Positions 52,333 to 61,432 of a DNA stretch of 64,000 nt are shown here, piece after piece. The position numbers and the translations under genes were made by a program. Positions within the stretch are counted from its first letter, which is position 1. Each line of letters begins with the position of its first letter. Origin of the DNA: Saccharomycopsis fibuligera x Saccharomycopsis cf. fibuligera (lineage: Eukaryota > Ascomycota > Saccharomycetes > Ascoideales > Saccharomycopsidaceae); NCBI GenBank assembly GCA_001936135.1, contig CP012817.1, positions 3,968,001 to 4,032,000 on the forward strand, written 5' to 3'. The notes beneath the pieces are model-generated. The model saw nothing but the letters and a program-made list of their open reading frames with translations, was not told the DNA's origin and did not search any database.

Positions 52333-52366
52333 GTTACAAGTAACGACAGTAACGTAAACGTTACTG
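52333..52366. promoter_or_regulatory. Cluster of GTAAC palindromes
   Basis: GTTAC-AA-GTAAC at 52333-52344 and a perfect 9-bp inverted repeat CAGTAACGT-AA-ACGTTACTG at 52347-52366, about 365 bases before the next ATG. This could be an operator for a dimeric factor or the end of a mobile-element relic; the data do not decide. Confidence 0.4.
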
Positions 52367-52729
52367 AACTCCACTGATATACAATGATTTAGTAAGATTT
52401 CTAATAATACACCAAGCGGTCCTACACAATCGATATTAGGAAGTAGCTCTGAGACTCCATCCCCAAAGAGGCATGTGCATGGAGATTTTACCTCATGTAG
52501 ATTATGTAAGATATTAGCCATCTTAAGTTAATTTCCAACTACTGTACGTGGATTTTCTATTAGCTGCTGCCGCCCTTTATTCCGGGAAGAATCCTGCGCA
52601 TAAACGGATATATTGTGTTTATTAATACAGATAAATAACATGCCAAATTGAAAGCCGAATCCAAGAATAGTTATATTTTATTTTTTCTGTTTTAAAGTTG
52701 CCCTCGCATTACTATTATCTATAAATGAA

Positions 52730-53953
52730 ATGTCATCACAACTCGTCAAAAGCCAGCAATTCACTAAACTTTTGGGACTAAAATACCCCATAATTCAAGC
52801 TCCCATGGGTGGTGTAACAACCACAAAACTTGCCTCCGAGGTCACTTTAAACGGAGGTCTTGGATCGCTTCCAGTTTCAAGCATTGATTTGAGAGCAGGA
52901 ATTAGTCAATTGATTAACACAGTCACAGAGTACCAGGGGTTAGTTAACGGATCTTTGAAAAATGTTGTGAACTTGAACTTCTTTTGTCATGAAGTATACA
53001 CTCCTCCATCAAAGAAACAGGTATCAGACTGGCTAAAGCTCTACCATGATATAATTCCAGAACTAAATGAAGCCCAATATGCCGAGTCATTACAAGTCAA
53101 AAATGGAAATATCTCCTTTAAGGAAATTGAGGAAAGCTATTCTTCGGTACTCGATGAATTATTCACCTATTGGAAGGAAAATAAACACTCAGTACCTAAA
53201 GTCATCAGTTTCCATTTTGGCTGTCCGAAAAGTCGTACCATAGACGCATTGCACGACCTCGGAATTTTTGTTCTTGTAACTGCTACTTCACTTGAAGAGG
53301 CACAAATTTTAATTCGGCAAGGGGTTGATGGGTTGGTATGTCAAGGATACGAAGCTGGTGGCCATAGAGGTAATTTTTTAACTAATGAGCCAACCGAAAA
53401 AAATGAAAAGTTCACAAACCGCAAAGATTTATCTACAAAAGATTTATTCGATGTAGTTTACCAGTGGGTGCAAGACAATAATTCCAAAGTTCATCTTATC
53501 CCAGCAGGTGGCATAATGGATGCTAACACAATTAGCAAGTACTTAGTTTCTGGCGCTTCTGCAGTTCAATTAGGAACTATTTTTTTAAGTAGCCCAGGGG
53601 CCAATAGTTCAGTTAGTAAATTTCTCAATAGTGATGTGCAAAGACAAGGCTTGCCACCAACCCAGATGGTGACTCAAGTTTCGGGTAAACCAGCAAGAAC
53701 TATCACATCGGAGTTTATAAAAAGGCTTTTATCAAGCTCAGAGAAGGGACAGTATGATCTCCCTGCTTACGGTTACAGCTATAGTCTTTATAAACAAGTG
53801 AAATCTACTATGAAAAATGTTTCAATTGATCTTGGCTTTCCGCTTGCAGGAGTCAACTATCCTGATCTTAGACCACAATGGCTCGGCCGCAGCGCCGGAG
53901 ATATTGTATCAACTTTGGGGAGTCAGATTAACAAGATTGCAAAGAGTAAATAA
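52730..53953 (+). CDS. Nitronate monooxygenase (2-nitropropane dioxygenase family)
   Basis: 407 residues. FMN TIM-barrel enzyme that oxidises alkyl nitronates such as propionate 3-nitronate, a toxin of plants and fungi. Motifs: N-terminal LGLKYPIIQAPMGGVTT, FHFGCPKS, VTATSLEEAQILIRQGVDGLVCQGYEAGGHRGNF in pieces, with the catalytic His at residue 212 in the GGHRG box, then AGGIMDANTISKYLVSGASAVQLGT (phosphate binding). Length is that of fungal class I enzymes. The start ATG (52730) overlaps an earlier out-of-frame ATG at 52725, an 18-codon uORF, so the initiation choice is notable. Cytosolic, with no targeting signal seen. Confidence 0.92.
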   Translation: MSSQLVKSQQFTKLLGLKYPIIQAPMGGVTTTKLASEVTLNGGLGSLPVSSIDLRAGISQLINTVTEYQGLVNGSLKNVVNLNFFCHEVYTPPSKKQVSDWLKLYHDIIPELNEAQYAESLQVKNGNISFKEIEESYSSVLDELFTYWKENKHSVPKVISFHFGCPKSRTIDALHDLGIFVLVTATSLEEAQILIRQGVDGLVCQGYEAGGHRGNFLTNEPTEKNEKFTNRKDLSTKDLFDVVYQWVQDNNSKVHLIPAGGIMDANTISKYLVSGASAVQLGTIFLSSPGANSSVSKFLNSDVQRQGLPPTQMVTQVSGKPARTITSEFIKRLLSSSEKGQYDLPAYGYSYSLYKQVKSTMKNVSIDLGFPLAGVNYPDLRPQWLGRSAGDIVSTLGSQINKIAKSK

Positions 53954-54346
53954 ATTGATAAGTATGCGTTTGTATCCTGATGAATTTATACGGAGACAGT
54001 TGGTAACTATTGTAACCGTGAAGTAGCGTTGAACAGCTAGGAAGATGATCTGTACAAGAGAAGACTCCGCCATAATTTGCTGTCTCATATGTCAGCGATG
54101 ACATAAGCAACGAATTTAAGTACCCGGTCTGAGTAGTTCTTATTTTTAAGGTTTTTCTGACAAAAACAAAAACTGCATAAACGTAAACAAGAAATCAAGA
54201 TCCTCTGCCACATATATACTATTATCCTCTTGTGCCTTCAACCTATGCACTCATTTATACTATAACAATACCAATATTTCTGTTTACAAAGCTATCAAGC
54301 AGCTCTTTAGCTTCAGCGTAAAAAAAAACTAAAAAAAAGTTAGACA
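53954..54346. other. Intergenic region, nitronate monooxygenase to BIK1
   Basis: About 390 bases with a TATA-like CACATATATACTATTA near 54210 and an A-rich leader just before the BIK1 ATG. Confidence 0.6.
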
Positions 54347-56773
54347 ATGACAAGTTCAAATGCAAAGCTCCAGCTACAAATTGGATCTATCGTTAATGTC
54401 CCTAATAACCGTAAGGGCATTTTAAAATTCATTGGTCAGGTAGGCGACAAACCTGGGCTTTTCGCAGGTATGGAGCTAATAAATGGTGATACTGGAAGAA
54501 ATAATGGTGATTACAAGGGCAAATATTACTTTCACGTTGACGTACCAAATACTGGGATTTTTTATACCTACGATACCATAGTGTTATGCAACAATAATTC
54601 CAAAGACATTAAGAGATCATCAACTGGTGCAGTTTCTCATGCTGCTAATTCCCATAACACAGCAAAGGCCTTGAAAGCAAAAAGGCTCTCTCTTGATTCA
54701 CAAATGATCGCTAAGCAAACCCCAAGACGCGCATTTAGCACAACTTTGAGCAGCAGTGCAGAAAAATCGGAAGGATCACGTTTAACGGGTAGTGCCTCTC
54801 CTAGAATACCAGATTTGATCAAGCAAATTGCTGACTTGACTAATCAACAAAACGCCTTGTTGAGTGAAAAATCAGCTTTATCGAGTCAACTAATAACCTA
54901 CAAAGCTCAGTTGGATGAGAAAGTTTCGTTGTTGAAAGAATATAAAGCTGCAGTGGACCTAGAATTAAAGCCGTCCTTGGAAGATTACAAGTACCAATTA
55001 CACCAAAAAGAGATAAAATTAGCAAAAATTAAACAACAGGCAGACCAACAAAGAGACGAGCTTAGAGAAGCCATTAGTGCTTTAGAAGACCAAGCGTCGG
55101 AAAATGCAGAGATTTACACCAATGAGGTGAATGCATTAAATAACAAGATTAACGAATATCAGCAAATAATTGCTTCTTTAAATGAAAAAATTGAAGAACG
55201 TGGCACCAAAAGTGGCTACAGTGGTGAAGCTAGCGAAAAAAGTGAGATACGTCAATTGAAAATGGAGATCGAAGAGAAAAATAAAGCTATTTTGGGATTG
55301 AAAAATCAAATTGAAGAAAGAGAGTTGATTATAAGTTCATTAAATAGAAGAGATGATAATAATAGTTCGTTTGACTTTGAGGCAAGCGAGGGTTTGCGCA
55401 ATAAACCAGCAGATGTATCAGAAGGTGAACTTGAGCTATTGCGAAATGATTTTGCTAAGATTCAAATCCACACACAACAACTTACAGCTGAAATTATTAA
55501 AAAGGATGAAACAATTCAGAAGCTCAGTAACAACATAACCATATTAAAGAACGAAAAGGACTTGGAATTATCGATTGCTGCTAAGAAAGATGAAGTTGAA
55601 AGACTCAGAAAAGTTGATAATGAAACACTCAATGCCAATCAAGAGCAATTAGAGCTGTTGAGATCCGAATACGAAGGCCAGATTGATTCGAAAAACAATG
55701 AAATTGAAAAGTTAACAGCGATGTTGAATGATTTGACATCGCAAAAGCAAAAAGATTTGCAAACTAGAAGCGAGTCAGCCGATAACAAAATCGAAATAGA
55801 CGGAAGTACCGAATTAGCACAGCTAAAACAACAGCTCCAAAAGCGTGATAAAGAAATCGCTCAACTCAAAAACAATTCGCACGATATTCAGAAGCTTCAT
55901 AGTGAAATTACTGAACTAAAAGACAGAAATTTAGCTTTACTGGAAAAAAATACTGAACTTGATTCACTCAGAAGTGATCTAAAAGATCGAGAGGGCGATG
56001 AACTTGCTAAAGATTTAACCCATAAAGATAAGGAGATCGAGGAATTGAAACATAATATTCTCATTATTGAAAATTTGAATCAGCAAATTGAAATCTTGAA
56101 AGCAGATAGTGGTTCCTTATCAAACCAGAAAGAAGAGCTTAAACAACAATATGATGATTTGCGCTATCGGCATTCTCAGATTGAAGCTATTCTTATCCAA
56201 AAAAATGAAGAAATTAATTCCCTAAAGCAAGAGTTGAGTACAGCTAAAATGAACTGTGAAACTTTAAAAAAGGAGAATTCTCAACTTCATGCTGAAAATC
56301 AATTAATTGAAGATTTACATAAAGAAGAAATGGTTGACAAAGACAAGAAAATTGAAGATCTCAATAAAAAAATCAAGTACTTAGAGAATGAACTTTACAA
56401 TAAAACACCACAAGAAAGTCATGGAAGACCTGTGTTTGGAAGCCATAGCTCCAAAACAACTACTAAGCAGAATAACTCAGTTTCTTCTTTTGACTCATCA
56501 TCGGTCTTCTCACCAGCTGCAAGTAAACGGCTCAGCAACAATTCTTCGATAGATGATTTTCAGGGAAATACTGATAACAACGATATTGACAAGCCAGGTA
56601 ATAAGGGCGAGTTGAAATATTCATCTACACCTGAAGTTATTCAAGGTGAACTACCAATTTATAAACCACCCACTACAATTGATGCTTCAGCCGGCAGAGC
56701 AAAGTGGTGTGGATTATGCGAAAGGGAAGGTCATGACAGTTATGAGTGCCCCTTTGAAAACGATGTCTTTTAA
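54347..56773 (+). CDS. BIK1: CLIP-170-type microtubule plus-end protein Bik1
   Basis: 808 residues. N-terminal CAP-Gly domain (about 8-80): GSIVNVPNNRKGILKFIG...GLFAGMEL...YYFHVDVPNTGIFY, with the signature GKNDG here as GRNNG. A long coiled coil follows (about 150-690, many heptads of Leu/Ile, Glu and Lys). The C-terminal zinc knuckle reads WCGLCEREGHDSYECP (CX2CX4HX4C) and the protein ends in an aromatic residue (Phe). This order is that of CLIP-170 and Bik1, which track plus ends and recruit dynein. It is almost twice the length of S. cerevisiae Bik1 (440), entirely through the coiled coil. A Ser-rich linker with basic patches follows CAP-Gly. Confidence 0.95.
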   Translation: MTSSNAKLQLQIGSIVNVPNNRKGILKFIGQVGDKPGLFAGMELINGDTGRNNGDYKGKYYFHVDVPNTGIFYTYDTIVLCNNNSKDIKRSSTGAVSHAANSHNTAKALKAKRLSLDSQMIAKQTPRRAFSTTLSSSAEKSEGSRLTGSASPRIPDLIKQIADLTNQQNALLSEKSALSSQLITYKAQLDEKVSLLKEYKAAVDLELKPSLEDYKYQLHQKEIKLAKIKQQADQQRDELREAISALEDQASENAEIYTNEVNALNNKINEYQQIIASLNEKIEERGTKSGYSGEASEKSEIRQLKMEIEEKNKAILGLKNQIEERELIISSLNRRDDNNSSFDFEASEGLRNKPADVSEGELELLRNDFAKIQIHTQQLTAEIIKKDETIQKLSNNITILKNEKDLELSIAAKKDEVERLRKVDNETLNANQEQLELLRSEYEGQIDSKNNEIEKLTAMLNDLTSQKQKDLQTRSESADNKIEIDGSTELAQLKQQLQKRDKEIAQLKNNSHDIQKLHSEITELKDRNLALLEKNTELDSLRSDLKDREGDELAKDLTHKDKEIEELKHNILIIENLNQQIEILKADSGSLSNQKEELKQQYDDLRYRHSQIEAILIQKNEEINSLKQELSTAKMNCETLKKENSQLHAENQLIEDLHKEEMVDKDKKIEDLNKKIKYLENELYNKTPQESHGRPVFGSHSSKTTTKQNNSVSSFDSSSVFSPAASKRLSNNSSIDDFQGNTDNNDIDKPGNKGELKYSSTPEVIQGELPIYKPPTTIDASAGRAKWCGLCEREGHDSYECPFENDVF

Positions 56774-57320
56774 TAGGTTTTATTGTAAAGTCCTGCACTT
56801 AAATTACCGCTGTATGCTTATCATCAATGTTTTTTTTTGTTTCATGATTTAAATCACATTATACTATAGTTTGTTTTGTTTTGACTGTTATTAAATGTTC
56901 GTTTATTTTTTTCTTATTTTAATCTAGTTCTTTTGAATCAATAGTTCCAAGCTCGCCCTTTTTTCTATATCTATTTATTATAATGTTTACATTTTATTTT
57001 ACAAAAGCTTTGTATTTGTACTGTTTAATATTTTGATTGAATGGTTTTCAGTTTTAGACTATTACTCAATAAAAAGTTATACAAGAGTAAAACTTTTTAA
57101 AACATTGTAGCTTAAAAACATGCAATTAAAGATAAAGTTTGGATTAGAATAAGGAAAAAAGATAAACGATTATATGCGTAAGATGCAGAATTGAAATCAA
57201 GGGCGAACAAGGTGCTCAAAAATGGCAAATAAAAGCAGTAAAAAAAAAAAAAAAAAAAAAAAAAAGAAAACAATTCAAAGGTACATGTACTATGGTAAAA
57301 GCGGGAAGTAAATATGTTAA
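56774..57320. other. Convergent intergenic region, BIK1/PDR16
   Basis: AT-rich 3' flanks; A26 tract at 57240-57265. The 70-codon ORF around it is a homopolymer artefact. Confidence 0.6.
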
Positions 57321-58517
57321 TCATGCTTGGACTTCTTGACTTTGAACATGGAAATCATCAGTTTCGACCTTTTCAGTAGCCACATCTACTGTAGCAGTAG
57401 CAGAGTTGGTCAGAGATTCCTCGGTACCTGGGATTTTTTCATTTGAACGCAAATCGCTTTCACTTAAGCCAACAACGCCTCCTAACTCAAAAAACCTTTT
57501 CAAGTAAAGTTGACGCTTTTTGATTCCGATTTTGATGAAACCATCCCAGTATTTTTCAGAATCAAATTCGAAGTCAACCTTACCATCATAGTAAGTAGGT
57601 AACTGCTCTTCCGGGATAAAATCTTTAAATGGATTGTCAAAAGAAACTTTTTGTTTGGTGTAAGGATCGAGAAATGGCCAACATAGTTTCAAAAAGACAT
57701 TAGCAACGAATGGAATATTGACAAATAAAGCACGTCCTAATCTTTCTGGGTAGTGATATTGTAAAATGTTGAGCACTGCTTTTCCTACAGAGACTGATGG
57801 CATCGGCTTTCGCTTAAGTCCAAGGTCTGGGTAGTCTTTGAAATCAACGCAAAGAGCAAGCTTATCTTGACCTTGAGGCATGTAATTGATAGTAGCTTCA
57901 ATCATAAATATCAAAAATTGTACTTGGGTTTCGGAAGGCTTGGTGTTTTCTTTGCCGCTGTAAAGGTACAAGCAAGGTCTGCAGCCTTTGTCATAGCCAA
58001 AAAGAATTTGTTTTCCAGATTCGCTTTCATGCTTAACCACGTCAGGGTTAAGCTCTTTTTCTTTCAACTCTGAAAATCTATATTTTTCAAACTCTGAATC
58101 ATATTTGCCATAAATACCGTTGTATATGCCATATTCTCTTCTCCATACAATCGAGCTTTCTAGTCTCTTGATGGTCTCTGCAGTGTTCCAGTTGCATGCT
58201 CTCAAATATCTCAAAAAGCATTCCTTTGTAAGCCACGATTTCTCAACTGGAGTCAACTTTTCTTTCTTTTCTTGTTCCTTGGGAGCTGAAGATAATGAAT
58301 ATTGTAACTCTGGATTTTGAAAATGCTTCAACACTGCGTCGTAGCGAGCCTGTTTCTCTTCATCAGAAACAGTCTTGTCATTGGGAACTTCTGGCTGACT
58401 AACGGTACCAGGAGCAGGACGTTCTAAAGGCACTAGGACTGAATTTGGATTTGATGCTTGAACTTTCTTAGTTCGATCCTCTTCTTGCTGAGGTGCTGGT
58501 TTTGAAAATAAACCCAT
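57321..58517 (-). CDS. PDR16: Sec14-family phosphatidylinositol transfer protein Pdr16-like
   Basis: 398 residues, ATG at 58517. Matches Pdr16 throughout: KHFQNPELQY, then the CRAL-TRIO N-terminal helices (EKSWLTKECFLRYLRACNWN...IVWRREYGI) and the lipid-binding SEC14 domain at about 160-330 (ESGKQILFGYDKGCRPCLYLYSGKENT, DFKDYPDLGLKRK, ILQYHYPERLGRALFVNIPF, CWPFLDPYTKQKVSF). Also KKRQLYLKRFFELGGVVGLSESDLR, the Pdr16 tail. Pdr16 transfers PI and sterols at lipid droplets and the periphery and affects azole tolerance. The first 90 residues are low-complexity. Confidence 0.93.
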   Translation of the reverse strand: MGLFSKPAPQQEEDRTKKVQASNPNSVLVPLERPAPGTVSQPEVPNDKTVSDEEKQARYDAVLKHFQNPELQYSLSSAPKEQEKKEKLTPVEKSWLTKECFLRYLRACNWNTAETIKRLESSIVWRREYGIYNGIYGKYDSEFEKYRFSELKEKELNPDVVKHESESGKQILFGYDKGCRPCLYLYSGKENTKPSETQVQFLIFMIEATINYMPQGQDKLALCVDFKDYPDLGLKRKPMPSVSVGKAVLNILQYHYPERLGRALFVNIPFVANVFLKLCWPFLDPYTKQKVSFDNPFKDFIPEEQLPTYYDGKVDFEFDSEKYWDGFIKIGIKKRQLYLKRFFELGGVVGLSESDLRSNEKIPGTEESLTNSATATVDVATEKVETDDFHVQSQEVQA

Positions 58518-59217
58518 CTTTGCTGTTTGATATAGAATCTAGTGTCTTGTGCACACCAGAGAAAAAGGACATGTAATGCAAGCTTGCAAAAATAGTCTAA
58601 TGAATAGAAAAAAAATATTTTCCCGATTTCAGTTTCTTCCGGAGTGAAAGTACCGTAATCCCGCGTCACGCATTTTGCTGCTTTTCAACATAATCGATTG
58701 TTTAGTCTCCGGCTAAGTGCTTGAGCGATTCCATTGATCTGACAAAAGATATTATTTCGCAATCTCTGAGAAGTAGTTCATATCTATGTTTCAATTGCCG
58801 TTAAAATGATACCAGTTTGCTTGCAATTCTTAGCACACTGTTAATTCAGATCCGCTGGCCTGGTGCAGCATATGGTGTTTCCGCTTTTCTAGATTCTATT
58901 TAATCGCGCACAAGATTTATGTCCCCTGACATTAATAATGTATTGCAAAATAATTACTCTGCCCAACGTCACCGAGAGTTTCGCTTGAACTGCAATGAAA
59001 TTCGTTGTCAAAAGGTTCTTTTCTAGAAACACTGTCATAAAATTACCGTATAAACCAGCGTGATTTTCAAAATTGTGGAACTTATCACGAAATAATTCCT
59101 TTCTCCGAAGTGCGCAATATGACTTACTAGACCTGTGTTTATCAAATATGAACACCAATGACTGTTAGGCCAAATAGAACCGCACAAATATTAAAGGTCT
59201 ATTTTTTTTTTATAAAA
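58518..59217. other. Intergenic region, PDR16 promoter to pseudogene
   Basis: Unremarkable AT-rich DNA (700 bases). ORFs here (58433-58669, 58889-59158, both minus) have no recognised family. Confidence 0.55.
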
Positions 59218-59979
59218 ATGAAGCTCCTAGTTGTGAAGATGAAAAACAATTGTATCTGAATGAGTTGAAAATTCTGTGCGATGATGCCAGAGATCATGAA
59301 GAACGCATTCCATTGGTAATGCTTCCAGGTTTTGCCATAGGATCGGCATGTTTTGAAAATATTGATGAGCTAACAAGCAACCTCGTTAGGAGCCCATATT
59401 AATTATTTGCTTTTTACTTTTTAAGAAACTCCCTTTCGCAGCATCGCAGTTTTAGATTTGAGGTCAATGTGCTTCGAACTCCTCATATTGTACTTCACAG
59501 TAATAAGAGTTATCAAAGATCTGGAGGGAAAGCATGCATATATCGTGGGAACCACAAGAAATGGTGTTTGACATCACGAAAATTATTACATTCAATCTAT
59601 TTAATATCGGATGATCGCTCACAACATTAACGGGATGCATATTTTAGGCTACTCTTTCGGTGGTTATTTGTCTTTACTTTATGCTTTAAAGTATCCAAGC
59701 AATATCGATAAGCTAATATTGGTTGCTCGTCTGGGAATTGAACAGTCTATATATTCGATAAAGTGTATAGAAAAACACTTGGGAAAACATACTTTTAAAG
59801 ATATTCACTTTTCAAACAATAGCTCAATAAGTTATGAAAAAACTTCTATGGTCAATGAAAGGGTGCTGTGGTACATGCTGAAAATGTGGGATTATGATTT
59901 TTACCCCTTCAAACTAGCCAGAATATTGGTACCATTGGGAACGTACTGGTGCGCTATTTACTTTCTTAAAGATTCATGA
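59218..59979 (+). pseudogene. Decayed alpha/beta-hydrolase (Ict1/Ecm18/Cld1-like)
   Basis: Segments of one family lie in different frames. Bases about 59220-59400 read NELKILCDDARDHEERIPLVMLPGFAIGSACFENIDEL, like the oxyanion-loop region of CGI-58/Ict1/Cld1 hydrolases, and then stop. From 59611 the frame resumes: HNINGMHILGYSFGGYLS (nucleophile elbow GxSxGG), LYALKYPSNIDKLILVA, and MLKMWDYDFYPFKLARILVPLG, ending at 59979. The Asp/His end of the catalytic triad is missing, and the section between 59400 and 59611 does not read as one frame. I therefore call it a pseudogene of a mitochondrial or lipid acyl hydrolase. A 122-codon open piece is not enough for function. Confidence 0.75.
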
Positions 59980-60514
59980 GATCACTTTTACAGAATGGTG
60001 TTATTTTGAAAGGTGAGCTTAAAAGTAAAGTGGAAAAATTAGTAAAGTACCATGTTGCTTTGGTGCTACAAGACTCGCCGTTGGAGCACAGCATAGCGCG
60101 GATATTTTGCGTCCAAGGCAAAGCTCGTGCTCCGCTTAGTGGCAGGCGCGGGGTTCTACCTACATTGTGGATTCATGGAGCGTGATAATAAATCCGCAGG
60201 TTTCAACCGAACTGTGCTCTAGTTACTGATTGCTTTTTTTGTTTCGTTGCCTTATCTAGTCTTTGCTAGACGACTTCACCCCATTAACACATAGTGGCTC
60301 TTGAAAGTTTCTGGTGCAGCCGACTTTCCTAAAAGGTAATAATGTCTTAGATGGTCTCATAACTGCGCGCATATTATTTTTCTTTTGACGGCCCTGCTTG
60401 AAATTTAGATCAACTTGGAGAAAAGGAAAAATAAAATAAGATGTGATGGATTTAGTAGGCGTATTCTTATATCGCTTACCTCTATGTTGCTCTTCGGCCT
60501 AGAAACTTAAAAAA
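59980..60514. other. Region after pseudogene, before coiled-coil gene
   Basis: About 535 bases; a weak 69-codon ORF (59976-60185) overlaps without family features. Includes the promoter of the coiled-coil gene. Confidence 0.5.
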
Positions 60515-61432
60515 ATGGAGTACTTTATTCTTTGCGTTATCTTGATCTCGATTATTTTCATATCTAGAGAAACATTCTTAAAAAAGCAAGCTAATGAATC
60601 AATTCAAAGAGCTCGGAACGAGTCAAAACAAGAGTATACTCGCAAGCTTAAACACTACAAAGAGCAGATGGCGGTGCTATCACAAGTCAATGCAAAGAAC
60701 ACAAAGATATTAAGCATAAAGAACGAGAAAATTATGGATCTAGTTGCGGAGGTCAATGAAAAAAATGACAAAATTGATCAACTCAATAAATTGTTAGCTT
60801 CGAATTACAGCAAGAGCAAAAATAGCACACCAGAATCAAATGCAGATGTCTTCCCTATAGATGGTAATCCTCAGTGTCAAGATTTGAGCCAAATAATCAA
60901 GCAACTAAAAGAAAATGAAAAAGATTCAAAAATCATGAACAATAAACTTACATTCAATTATTTGCTCAAAAAGGAAGAAATTAAGCACTTGAGCCATGAT
61001 ATTAATTTGTACATCATTGAGAATAACAGGCTACAGAAGCTTGTTGCTGATTTGTTGAAAAGACTCAAAGAAGCTAGATCTAAAATAGGCAATGCTGCTC
61101 AAAAGATTAAGCAGTTTGAAGGCGAGTGGACATGTTCTTTGGAGAGAAACAAAAATGATATCAATCAGTTAAAGAGAATCATTTTGAAAAAACACATACA
61201 AATATCAAATAAACTCACAAAAGAACAATTTACTAAGCAGACAATGGAGTTTGTCGAACAGCAATTGCGCCTAAACAAAGAAATTGACATGAAAAATGAT
61301 GAGTTGATGAAACTTAAAGAACTATTTACAGAACAATTTAATATAAGAAGTTCGGAACTAAACAAGCTCTTTACAACCTACGAACAAGAACTTCAAAAAG
61401 GGGCGCCTTTGTCTACAGGAACACTGTTTTGA
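60515..61432 (+). CDS. Membrane-anchored coiled-coil protein, unknown
   Basis: 305 residues. Residues 2-18 (EYFILCVILISIIFISR) form one membrane anchor or uncleaved signal anchor. The rest is almost wholly coiled coil, Lys/Glu/Leu-rich (KNEKIMDLVAEVNEKNDKIDQLNKLL in pieces; DINLYIIENNRLQKLVADLLKRLKEA; RLNKEIDMKNDELMKLKEL), suggesting a tether or scaffold on an organelle membrane with the coil in the cytosol. No domain or orthologue recognised; the single clean ATG ORF with ordered heptads supports a real gene. Confidence 0.7.
   Translation: MEYFILCVILISIIFISRETFLKKQANESIQRARNESKQEYTRKLKHYKEQMAVLSQVNAKNTKILSIKNEKIMDLVAEVNEKNDKIDQLNKLLASNYSKSKNSTPESNADVFPIDGNPQCQDLSQIIKQLKENEKDSKIMNNKLTFNYLLKKEEIKHLSHDINLYIIENNRLQKLVADLLKRLKEARSKIGNAAQKIKQFEGEWTCSLERNKNDINQLKRIILKKHIQISNKLTKEQFTKQTMEFVEQQLRLNKEIDMKNDELMKLKELFTEQFNIRSSELNKLFTTYEQELQKGAPLSTGTLF

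Larger units (their letters stand above)
51077..52729. other. Intergenic region, GLO1 to nitronate monooxygenase, with repeat relic
   Basis: 1.65 kb containing dispersed repeat copy 3 (about 51700-51925), a GC-rich patch (52270-52320), a palindrome-rich GTAAC cluster (52333-52366) and the downstream promoter. The 65-codon minus-strand ORF at 52324-52521 begins at an ATG but has no recognised domain. Repeat copy 3 and the palindromic patch make this look like a landing site of old mobile-element sequence. Confidence 0.55.
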
